From the NCBI GenBank assembly GCA_035647175.1, contig DASRNX010000027.1, positions 1 to 7,654 of the forward strand: a stretch of DNA of 7,654 bases. Direction: 5' to 3'. Shown piece by piece: positions 1-7,383 of the stretch. The notes below the pieces were generated by a model, which had not been told where the DNA came from, searched no databases, and saw nothing but the letters and a program-made list of their open reading frames with translations. Each line of letters starts with the position of its first letter. Within the stretch, counting starts at the first letter, position 1. Source of the DNA: UBA3941 sp035647175. GTDB taxonomy: Bacteria; Bacillota; Clostridia; Caldicoprobacterales; UBA3941. The position numbers and the translations under genes were made by a program.

Positions 1-1
1 G

Positions 2-550
2 TTCATACCCTGTCTGGATCCCCTAGATGAAGAGCCGGGGGGATATCCCTATTCCTTGACACCCGAAAGGTTTACCACTTTTTTAAAAACCTTGTTTGAT
101 GCCTGGTATGACGATATCAAAAAAGGCAATATGATAAGCATAAGGTATTTTGATAACTTAGTGGGAATGATTATGGGCTATCCGCCGGAAAACTGCGGAA
201 TGTCCGGGGTATGCCAGGTTCAATTTGTGGTAGAAGCTGACGGTGGGGTATACCCCTGCGACTTCTATGTAATTGATGGGTGGTATATGGGAAACCTTAA
301 GACCCAGGGGTTCGATGAACTGCATAAATCCCAGGCGGCCAGGGAATTTGTAGAGGTCTCTAAATATATTGATCCTAAATGCAGGGAATGTAGATGGGTA
401 AATCTATGCAGGGGCGGATGCAGAAGGAACAGGGAACCTTTTATAGATGAAAAGCCCGCACTGAACTATTTTTGCTCATCCTATATGGACTTCTTTGAAT
501 ACGCTACCCCTAGATTATACGAACTAGCCAGAGCCTTTGCCGGCAGATAG
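2..550 (+). CDS. Radical SAM/SPASM maturase, anaerobic sulfatase-maturating enzyme type (C-terminal part)
   Basis: C-terminal 182 residues of a protein whose reading frame is open to the left edge; the radical SAM core with its CX3CX2C motif lies outside. anSME enzymes oxidise a Cys or Ser of a target protein to formylglycine in the cytoplasm, using S-adenosylmethionine and three 4Fe-4S clusters. Visible here is a complete SPASM domain with eight cysteines. Counting from the TTG at 56 they are residues 47, 53, 68, 109, 112, 118, 122 and 140, in the arrangement CX5C, CX14C, CX40C, CX2CX5CX3CX17C. From memory this spacing equals that of the auxiliary-cluster ligands of Clostridium perfringens anSME. 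The YPCDF motif holds an Asp right after the third Cys, where that enzyme has its proposed catalytic base. The TTG at 56 is not a real start. The target is unknown: no sulfatase is in view, and other SPASM peptide or protein maturases remain possible. The gene reads straight into jetA, so it shares its transcript. Confidence 0.85.
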   Translation, partial: FIPCLDPLDEEPGGYPYSLTPERFTTFLKTLFDAWYDDIKKGNMISIRYFDNLVGMIMGYPPENCGMSGVCQVQFVVEADGGVYPCDFYVIDGWYMGNLKTQGFDELHKSQAAREFVEVSKYIDPKCRECRWVNLCRGGCRRNREPFIDEKPALNYFCSSYMDFFEYATPRLYELARAFAGR

Positions 551-555
551 GAGGG
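549..555 (+). promoter_or_regulatory. Ribosome binding site of jetA
   Basis: AGGAGGG, a near-perfect Shine-Dalgarno sequence, sits five bases before the ATG at 561. It overlaps the TAG stop (548-550) of the upstream maturase gene, which suggests translational coupling. It decides the jetA start in favour of ATG 561 over an in-frame TTG at 537, which has no comparable site and lies inside the upstream gene. Confidence 0.85.
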
Positions 556-560
556 TATAT

Positions 561-2039
561 ATGTCAAAGCAATTAACCTTGGACAAGCCTTTGGTAGAGG
601 CAAGCTATTTAACTGCCCCTAATTTCTTTAGATATCGATCCATACTTCGCTTTTTTTATCTGCAGCACCAAAGAATGAAGTATTGGATGGTTAGAGATGA
701 AGTCTTTAGCCGGCTGCGGGAAATGGAGGGTCTTCGAGATTACACTCTGGATCAATGCCAGCAGGATCTTGACACCTTGGTGGATTGGAAGAACCTTATG
801 GCTGGCCAAGATGCGGGAAAGGTTCAAACCATTGAGGAGTTTAAAAATCGCAGATTCAGATACCAACTGACCCCATATACCATAGAGATTGAGCGACTGA
901 TGGTCAGGCTCGAATCCACTTCCGGTATAGGGGGCTCCCTTGAGGCTAACCTCTTTGAAAGAATCAGCAACAGGATCCGGGAAATCCCGGGGATCAAAGA
1001 GGAAAGCCCCTCAAGGGTATATGGCTGGTGGCAGGATCTGGAATCGGATTTTCAAAGGCTCAACCAGAATGCCACCGACTATATAGCCAGGTTGGAAGGG
1101 GGCGAAGCTGAGGAGCTTATGAACACCTTGGCTTTTTTGACATATAAGGATGGGATTATCGAGTATCTCCGTACCTTTATTCGCGAACTGCAGCGTTATG
1201 GGCCCATTATAGAAGGGGATCTTCGCCAAGTATCCGAAGACACAACGGGGAAACTTCTGGATCTGGTATCAAGCCACCATATGACCATTCCCCGTATGGA
1301 GCAGGACTTTACCGAGGACGAATACCGGGAGGAAATACGCAGCAGATGGCTCAATTTGGCCCTATGGTTTGTGGGAGAAGGCGACGAAGAAAGCGAATCC
1401 TACAGGCTCCTAGATATCACCAACGGAATCATACGAAAGATCACCCGTTACGCCTATCGCATAGCCGAAAGACAAAACCGCTCTATCAGCCGGCAGGGGG
1501 AATATATGCACCTTTGTAACCTCTTTGCCGATTGTCGTAGCATTGACGACGCCAATTCATTGTCTGCGGCAGTATTCGGTGCTTTTTATACCCGCCACGT
1601 CCACGGGAGCTTCGAAAGGGAGACGGAGAGTATATCCTCAGGAATATGGGAGGAATATCCCTTCGAGGTCCAATTAAAACCCAGGACAAGGCAGTATAGG
1701 GAAAGGTCCCATACGGGAAGCATCGTCAGCCGCGAGACGGAAAAGAAGAGGGCGATGGAGGAGTATCTTGAGAGAATGAGGGAGGAACAGGAGATCTTGG
1801 CCCAATATATAGAGGGAAACCGGCTCTCCTTTATAAACTTGCCTGAGATTGAGCCCTTCGTCAGGAATACTCTGCTCCGCTGGGTAGGGAGGGCCATGGC
1901 CAATAAGGAAAGAATGGGCAAGACGGAAGATGGCAGAACCTATAGGGTGCATATAGATAAGAAGAGCCCCAGGATGACCCTTAGATGTCAGGATGGGAAT
2001 CTTGAGATGCCCCCCATGATCATGGAATTTTTAAGCTGA
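561..2039 (+). CDS. jetA: Wadjet type I JetA, kleisin-like subunit (DUF2397, TIGR02677)
   Basis: 492 residues, about the usual length of the family. JetA is the kleisin-like (MukF-like) subunit that bridges the two JetC heads and carries the JetB dimer. Family-typical features are an N-terminal winged-helix-like region (residues about 14-105) with YLTAPNFFRYRSILRFFY at 16-33, the VDWKNL motif at 74-79 and the EEFKNRRFRYQLT motif at 92-104. A GIGGSLEANL segment follows at 122-131. A long, charged, mostly helical middle includes an Arg/Glu-rich stretch near 380-425. A C-terminal wing contains LLRWVGRAMANK (438-449) and EDGRTYRVHI (456-465). There is no signal peptide or membrane segment. The ATG at 561 is chosen for its AGGAGGG site. 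The gene is 10 bases after the maturase stop and 14 before jetB. The winged-helix and kleisin roles come from published Wadjet and MukBEF work; the family call rests on motif recognition. Confidence 0.92.
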   Translation: MSKQLTLDKPLVEASYLTAPNFFRYRSILRFFYLQHQRMKYWMVRDEVFSRLREMEGLRDYTLDQCQQDLDTLVDWKNLMAGQDAGKVQTIEEFKNRRFRYQLTPYTIEIERLMVRLESTSGIGGSLEANLFERISNRIREIPGIKEESPSRVYGWWQDLESDFQRLNQNATDYIARLEGGEAEELMNTLAFLTYKDGIIEYLRTFIRELQRYGPIIEGDLRQVSEDTTGKLLDLVSSHHMTIPRMEQDFTEDEYREEIRSRWLNLALWFVGEGDEESESYRLLDITNGIIRKITRYAYRIAERQNRSISRQGEYMHLCNLFADCRSIDDANSLSAAVFGAFYTRHVHGSFERETESISSGIWEEYPFEVQLKPRTRQYRERSHTGSIVSRETEKKRAMEEYLERMREEQEILAQYIEGNRLSFINLPEIEPFVRNTLLRWVGRAMANKERMGKTEDGRTYRVHIDKKSPRMTLRCQDGNLEMPPMIMEFLS

Positions 2040-2044
2040 GGTGA
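2038..2044 (+). promoter_or_regulatory. Ribosome binding site of jetB, supporting a GTG start
   Basis: GAGGTGA begins within the jetA stop codon TGA (2037-2039) and lies nine bases before the GTG at 2054. The match to the Shine-Dalgarno consensus and the spacing support GTG as the jetB start. The overlap with the jetA stop suggests that jetA and jetB translation are coupled. Confidence 0.75.
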
Positions 2045-2053
2045 AATAATAGC

Positions 2054-3217
2054 GTGGAAGAATCGGTGTTGATTGAGGATATTATGACGCTGCTGGAAAA
2101 TTTCTGGATTCTTCGGGAAAAGGACGATGAAACCTATTACAGGTTAAAGGATAATGAGGCAAGGCTGAAGCCTTTTTTGGAGGAGAAGCTGGGGTATAGG
2201 ATGCATATAAACCCCTATCTTATAAAGCTGGATAAGATACCGGGGGAGGCCGAGACTTGGATGGGGATTGAATCCTTTAAGACTCCCATGGATTATTGCT
2301 TCCTGTTATTGCTTCTGTCATTTCTTGAGGATAAGGGCCTTGAAGAACAGTTTGTTCTGTCGGATATCACGGAGTATATTCAAAGCATGTACCCTGAGCA
2401 AGATACAATAGATTGGACCATATTCCAACACAGGCGTTCCTTGGTTAGGACCCTAGGATTTGCCAGGGACATGGGCATTATGAAGATAAACGACGGGGAC
2501 GAAGGGGAATTTTCCAGAACCCAAGACGCAGAGGTGCTATATGAAAGCACCGGGATCTCCAGGTATTTTTTAAGGCCCTTTACCCGGGACATTACCGAGA
2601 TGAATGGGATAGATGAGATCTTGGGGAGCGAATGGGTAGATATGGACGAAGAGAGGGGTATAATACGTCGGCATAGGGTATACAGAAGGCTGGTTCTATC
2701 TCCAGCGGTCTATTCCGCCGGAAACGATGACCAGGACTTTTACTATATACGAAACTATCGCAATACTATCCAAAGGGATATAGAGGAGTATATGGGGGCC
2801 TGGCTCCACGTCCATAGGAACACAGCTCTGGTAATGGTCAACGAAAGCTATGGCCGGGGTGACAGGTTTCCTGCCCATAACAATTTATCGGATATCGCAC
2901 TGCAGCTGTCTACTGTTTTAAGGCGACAGGTAGATGAAGGGAAACGGACCCCCGGGGCGGATGGAAGTATTGTAATGACTCAAGTAGAATTTCGGGGTTT
3001 GCTCCAAGATTGTCATAGGGAATTTTCCCATGGTTGGTATAAATCCTACAGGGAAATGAATATGGAAAAGCTCATGGATGAGGTTAAGGAATATATGATG
3101 AGATGGAAGATGCTGGGGGAGGATCAAAGGCTTAAGACCATAAAAATCCTGCCCTTGGCGGTAAAATTTAGCGGAGAATTTCCCAAAGGATATAGAGAGG
3201 GTGATAAAAAGAGATGA
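2054..3217 (+). CDS. jetB: Wadjet type I JetB, KITE-like subunit (DUF2398, TIGR02678)
   Basis: 387 residues, normal for the family, starting with GTG. JetB is the KITE-type (MukE-like) winged-helix protein that binds the JetA kleisin as a dimer and helps load DNA on the SMC motor. Recognisable family features are an N-terminal helical region with LGYRMHINPYLIKLDKIP (46-63) and the hydrophobic helix YCFLLLLLSFLED (81-93), which is followed by EEQFVLSDI (97-105). A helix-turn-helix-like block with HRRSLVRTLGFARDMGIMKI spans 126-145. YESTGISRYFL lies at 163-173, and the DRFPAHNNLSDIALQL segment (270-285) corresponds to the family's FP..G.....L region. The LLLLLSFLE run is short and surrounded by charge, so it is a buried helix rather than a membrane span. 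The last base triplet overlaps the jetC start (ATGA at 3214-3217). Family confidence is high because position and gene order agree with the motifs. Confidence 0.9.
   Translation: MEESVLIEDIMTLLENFWILREKDDETYYRLKDNEARLKPFLEEKLGYRMHINPYLIKLDKIPGEAETWMGIESFKTPMDYCFLLLLLSFLEDKGLEEQFVLSDITEYIQSMYPEQDTIDWTIFQHRRSLVRTLGFARDMGIMKINDGDEGEFSRTQDAEVLYESTGISRYFLRPFTRDITEMNGIDEILGSEWVDMDEERGIIRRHRVYRRLVLSPAVYSAGNDDQDFYYIRNYRNTIQRDIEEYMGAWLHVHRNTALVMVNESYGRGDRFPAHNNLSDIALQLSTVLRRQVDEGKRTPGADGSIVMTQVEFRGLLQDCHREFSHGWYKSYREMNMEKLMDEVKEYMMRWKMLGEDQRLKTIKILPLAVKFSGEFPKGYREGDKKR
3196..3204 (+). promoter_or_regulatory. Ribosome binding site of jetC inside the 3' end of jetB
   Basis: AGAGGGTGA, within jetB, lies nine bases before the jetC ATG at 3214. 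It pairs well with the anti-Shine-Dalgarno sequence and sits next to the ATGA stop/start overlap, the classic layout for coupled translation of two subunits of one complex. Confidence 0.6.
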
Positions 3218-6200
3218 GCAGATGGATGCTCCATAGGATGGGATTGGTAAACTTTTGGTTCTATGACGAGGAGGAATTTGATTTTGCCAACGGGAAACTG
3301 CTCCTTAGAGGTTCCAACGGTTCCGGGAAATCCGTTACCATGCAGAGCTTTATACCCTTGGTGCTGGACGGAAATAAGAGCCCGGAGAGGCTGGACCCCT
3401 TCGGTTCCAGGGCCAGAAAACTGGAGGATTACCTCTTGGGCGAGGAAGGTGCTAGGAGCCACGAAGAGCGAACGGGATACCTCTATATGGAGTTTAGGCT
3501 CGGGGATCTGGAACAATATTTGACCGTTGGGATGGGGTTAAGGGCCCGAAGGGGCAGGCCGGTAGATTTTTGGGGATTTTGTATAACCGACGGACGCCGC
3601 ATAGGCAAGGATATTACCCTCTATAGGGAAGGAATTTCCCCGGAGGACGGCCAAGAATCGCGTATTCCCCTATCCAAAAGTCAGATGAGGGAGTTAGCAG
3701 AAGCGGGCGGAGTATTTGTCACCGGACAGAAGGACTATATGGAGATGGTAAATCGCTATATATTTGGATTTGATACGGTGGAGGAATACGATGAACTTAT
3801 TAAACTTCTTATACAGCTTCGGAGTCCTAAATTATCAAAGGACTTTAAGCCCACGGTCATCTACGAAATAATGAATTCGTCATTGCCTGCCCTATCGGAT
3901 GAGGATTTAAGGCCACTTACTGAGACCATAGAGAATATGGACCAAATAAAGCTGCATCTTGACCAATTGCTTAAAAACCAAAAGGCGGTATCCAAGCTAA
4001 AAGAGGAATATCACAGGTATAATAGGCTGACATTGTTTGAGAGGGCGAGAGCCTTTAACGAGGGGAAGCTAAAGCAGGATGAAATAAGGGATAAAATAAA
4101 GGCACTAGAGGTCAATCTAGAAAAGGATGCCCAGGAGATAGCACTGCTAAGTGAGAGTATTGCCTCCTTAGAACATGAGGAAGAGGCCCTGAGGCTAAAG
4201 GAAAGGCAATACCTGGAACATGATGCATATAAATTGGAGCAGCAATGGGTGGAACAAGGACATTCATTGAGGGATATGGAGGCCAACAAGACACAAAAAC
4301 AGGGAGTCCTAAAGGAAAAACAGAAGAGAGAATGGAGACTGAAGGCAGAGCTTGGGGAGTTGGAGGCAAAGATGGCGACCCTCCAAAGGCAAGGGCAAGA
4401 GATCTTAGGCGAAATGGACGATTTAGCTGAGGATATCAGATTCCATGACCATGAGTATGACACGATAGAGTTCAATAGGACAGGCAGAAAACCCTTCGAT
4501 TTTACCGCTTGGAATCAGGATGTCCTTCTCTATAGCCAAAAGCTGAAAGAGGGCAGGCTCGCCTTGGAGGCCGAGATTGAAGCCAATCGTATTTATGATA
4601 ATCTCTTAAAAGAGCAGGATACCTTGGTGTCCGGTAGGGATGCGGCATCACGCGAAGAAGAAAAGGCTTCGGAAATGGTGGATACATCCAGGCAGGGCTA
4701 TATGGCTTTAATAAAGTCATGGGCGGAAGAGAATAGGATATTTAATATATTCGGCGAAAACATATTAGCCTTCAATCAATTGGTATTAAGATATGGGGAA
4801 GGTAAGGACTTAGGAGACCTTCAAGAATTGCTAAACAGCCTGTACTACCCGCAATTTCAGAAATTGGATCGGGAAAAAATCAGCTTAGAGCACACCAGGG
4901 ATCAGCTGGCAATAGAGATAAATGACTTAATGGAAGAGCTTTCGAAATGGAAAAACAAAAGGGATCCGGAACCGGAAAGGGATCCCCAGGTATTGAATTT
5001 TCGGGAGACATTAAGAAAGAAGGGAATCCCTTTTATCCCCCTATATCAAGGCATCGAATTCCAAGTGGGATTAGAGGATGAACAAAAGGGTAACCTGGAA
5101 GCCGCCCTGGAGGATATGGGACTGTTGGATGCCTTGATTATACCCAAGAGGTTTCAACAAAAGGCTTTGGAGCTCGTTAAAGATGGCTCTGACAAGGTCC
5201 TATGCCCGTCACCAAAGCTTATGACCACTAATCTGACTCAATTTTTAAGACCTTGCAGGGTAGACGGACAGGATATTGCACTGGAGGATATAGACGATGC
5301 CCTGACAAGCATTATGGCCTACAGGGATGATCAAGGATTTTATATAGAAGATGACGGCAGTTATGGTATGGGAATCGCAGCCGGGAAGGCAAGGACCGAA
5401 AACGTATCCAAATACATCGGTGCGGAGTCCCGAAAACGCTACCGTCTCCAGATGATTGAAAACCTCAATGAACGGCTGGATGAGCTGGGAACAGCTATGG
5501 ACGGGATCAGGCACCGGATTGATGATTTGAATAATAACATGACTGACCTGGAAGGGGACAGGGGGGACTTCCCCAATGTGGAGGATTTAAATACTGCATT
5601 GGAACTCTGGCATGAGGCCGTGAGGGAGTTGAAGTTTTTGGAAAGCAAGCTGTTGGAGCATGATATATTGATAGGAAAGCAGCTAAAAATAGTCCAAGAA
5701 AGGAAAGCCGAAACCTACCAAAAGACTAAGGGACTTGATCTTGCGCCTACCCTACCGGCTTTTATAAACGCCGAAGAGGGGATGAGCCGCTATAGGGACT
5801 TATTACATCAGCTGGACAGGAACCACCATAGCTTGGTATCGGAACGGAGGATGACGGATACTAAAGATGAGCAATACAGGGAAACCCAAGATGATGTAGA
5901 TATCCTAAAGGGTGAGTTGAATCAGCTTGGGGATAAAATCCGGGCATGCAGGCGTATGATAGAGGAATTGGAGGACCTAAGGAGCAAACCGGAATTTAAA
6001 GAGATGCAACAGGAAATTAATCGTTGCATTGAAAGGATCAAGGAAATCCCCAAGGAAATACGAAGGGCTATTGACAGAAGTGGCAGGCTCCAGCAAGCCC
6101 ACATTACCTATAAGGAAAGACTGGGGGCCATGGAAGAGGATCAAGGACTTATCATAAAAAAAACAGGGCTTTTATACGAGGGTTTTATTCAGGAATACAA

Positions 6201-7383
6201 CCTCGGTTTTACTCCCCTAGAAGAAAACCTTAAAGAGGGACGTACAATGGAAGAATTCCCGGGGATAATCCTAAAGGAATGGAAACAATGGGCGGACAGA
6301 TGGGGGATGGACAAGGCCCTGATGGGTGAAAGGCTTCAAAGAGCCACCTATGAAGCATTGCCCGAACTGACCGAATATGGCATTGCCTTGAGTACGGCCT
6401 TTGATGCCTCCGCCGGAGAAGATTTTGACCTTATAGGCATCAGAGCCGAATTTAGACGCTTTGTTTTAACTGCCAGGCTGGAGGGAAGACAGGTATCCAT
6501 CTACGAGCTGGACAGATGGCTTGGACAGGAAATTGACATTCATGACAACCTCCTGAGGGACACGGACAGACAACTGTTTGAAGAGATTATCATGCAGACC
6601 GTGGGACGAAAGATCAGGGCCAAGATATACCGGGCCGAAGAATGGGTTAAAAACATGAACCGCCTGATGGGAGAGCGGGATGCTTCCAACGGTTTGGCCT
6701 TTTATCTGCAATGGAAGCCCAAGGTTGCACAAAATGAGGATGAACTTGATACCGGAGATCTCGTAAATATTCTGAGAACCGATGCCAACATCCTTAGGGT
6801 GGAGGACTTTAACAGGGTAACAGAACATTTTCGTTCCCGAGTAGACAGGGCCAAGAGAATGCTGGATAACAACGCCCATGGCCAGACCTTCCATAACATA
6901 ATTCGTGAAATCCTGGATTACCGTGAATGGTTTGAATTTGTTCTCTACTTCAGAAAGGAAGGGGAGAACAGACGAGAGTTAACCAATCGCGCCTTTGATC
7001 GTATGAGCGGCGGGGAGAAGGCTATGGCCATGTATATTCCACTATTTTCATCGGTGTATTCACGCTACGAATCGGGGGGAGAGCAAGCCCCCAGACTAAT
7101 ATCTCTGGATGAAGCCTTTGCCGGGGTTGATGAGAAAAATATCAGGGATATGTTTCAGCTGACTGAGGAGCTGGAGTTTAACTATATCATAAATTCCCAG
7201 ATCTTATGGGGGGATTACGATACCGTAGGCAGGCTTTCCATATGTGAACTCTTGCGACCCAATAATGCCGACTTTGTTTCCGTAATCCGCTATCTATGGG
7301 ACGGGGAGTGTAAACGGATTATCTTGGACGACCAAAGGGATGAAGTGGCTGCAACGCGGGAATGGACAGGACAAAATGGATAG
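3214..7383 (+). CDS. jetC: Wadjet type I JetC, SMC-like loop-extruding ATPase (TIGR02680)
   Basis: 1389 residues, the full length expected for this MukB-like SMC family. JetC is the cytoplasmic motor that hydrolyses ATP and extrudes DNA. The N-terminal head has an intact Walker A GSNGSGKS at 33-40 (Lys39), followed by VTMQSFIPLVLDG, LDPFGSRARKLEDYLLGEE and GYLYMEF (88-94), all typical of TIGR02680. A first coiled-coil arm covers about 232-580, rich in Glu, Lys and Leu. A hinge-like globular segment at about 583-745 contains DPEPE and LEAALEDMGLLDALI (628-642). A second arm runs about 745-985. The C-terminal head has the ABC signature SGGEK (1265-1269), Walker B ISLDE (Asp1299, Glu1300) and a D-loop Asp at 1306. 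INSQILWG stands where ABC ATPases usually have a switch His, which I believe is normal for this family. All ATPase residues are present, so the motor looks active. The gene overlaps jetB by 4 bases and jetD by 8. Confidence 0.96.
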   Translation: MSRWMLHRMGLVNFWFYDEEEFDFANGKLLLRGSNGSGKSVTMQSFIPLVLDGNKSPERLDPFGSRARKLEDYLLGEEGARSHEERTGYLYMEFRLGDLEQYLTVGMGLRARRGRPVDFWGFCITDGRRIGKDITLYREGISPEDGQESRIPLSKSQMRELAEAGGVFVTGQKDYMEMVNRYIFGFDTVEEYDELIKLLIQLRSPKLSKDFKPTVIYEIMNSSLPALSDEDLRPLTETIENMDQIKLHLDQLLKNQKAVSKLKEEYHRYNRLTLFERARAFNEGKLKQDEIRDKIKALEVNLEKDAQEIALLSESIASLEHEEEALRLKERQYLEHDAYKLEQQWVEQGHSLRDMEANKTQKQGVLKEKQKREWRLKAELGELEAKMATLQRQGQEILGEMDDLAEDIRFHDHEYDTIEFNRTGRKPFDFTAWNQDVLLYSQKLKEGRLALEAEIEANRIYDNLLKEQDTLVSGRDAASREEEKASEMVDTSRQGYMALIKSWAEENRIFNIFGENILAFNQLVLRYGEGKDLGDLQELLNSLYYPQFQKLDREKISLEHTRDQLAIEINDLMEELSKWKNKRDPEPERDPQVLNFRETLRKKGIPFIPLYQGIEFQVGLEDEQKGNLEAALEDMGLLDALIIPKRFQQKALELVKDGSDKVLCPSPKLMTTNLTQFLRPCRVDGQDIALEDIDDALTSIMAYRDDQGFYIEDDGSYGMGIAAGKARTENVSKYIGAESRKRYRLQMIENLNERLDELGTAMDGIRHRIDDLNNNMTDLEGDRGDFPNVEDLNTALELWHEAVRELKFLESKLLEHDILIGKQLKIVQERKAETYQKTKGLDLAPTLPAFINAEEGMSRYRDLLHQLDRNHHSLVSERRMTDTKDEQYRETQDDVDILKGELNQLGDKIRACRRMIEELEDLRSKPEFKEMQQEINRCIERIKEIPKEIRRAIDRSGRLQQAHITYKERLGAMEEDQGLIIKKTGLLYEGFIQEYNLGFTPLEENLKEGRTMEEFPGIILKEWKQWADRWGMDKALMGERLQRATYEALPELTEYGIALSTAFDASAGEDFDLIGIRAEFRRFVLTARLEGRQVSIYELDRWLGQEIDIHDNLLRDTDRQLFEEIIMQTVGRKIRAKIYRAEEWVKNMNRLMGERDASNGLAFYLQWKPKVAQNEDELDTGDLVNILRTDANILRVEDFNRVTEHFRSRVDRAKRMLDNNAHGQTFHNIIREILDYREWFEFVLYFRKEGENRRELTNRAFDRMSGGEKAMAMYIPLFSSVYSRYESGGEQAPRLISLDEAFAGVDEKNIRDMFQLTEELEFNYIINSQILWGDYDTVGRLSICELLRPNNADFVSVIRYLWDGECKRIILDDQRDEVAATREWTGQNG

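Noticed and set aside
56..58. TTG as the start of the maturase gene
   Set aside because: The frame is open to the window edge, and the product would lack the radical SAM core, so this is an internal Leu codon of a gene cut by the window.
537..560. TTG start extending jetA by eight residues
   Set aside because: It would begin inside the maturase gene without a good ribosome binding site, while ATG 561 has AGGAGGG at ideal spacing.
3124..3516. 130-codon open frame on the - strand across the jetB/jetC junction
   Set aside because: It is antisense to two well-supported genes, including the conserved Walker A region, and its translation has no domain character.
4011..4475. 154-codon open frame on the - strand, rich in Ser, Leu, Phe and Cys
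   Set aside because: It lies opposite the Glu/Lys/Leu-rich coiled coil of jetC; such codons read in reverse give Ser/Leu/Phe-rich nonsense. There is no recognisable domain, and the + strand gene is certain.
6466..6894. 142-codon open frame on the - strand
   Set aside because: It is fully antisense to the C-terminal part of jetC, has no recognisable motif and no gene-like context.
3214..7383. JetC as a chromosomal MukB/MksB, type II/III Wadjet SMC or Rad50/SbcC
   Set aside because: The N-terminal motif set (GSNGSGKSVTMQSFIPL, LDPFGSRARK, YLLGEE) and the neighbouring DUF2397, DUF2398 and DUF3323 genes point to type I Wadjet. There is no SbcD, ParA or MksE/F-like neighbour, and no Rad50 zinc hook.
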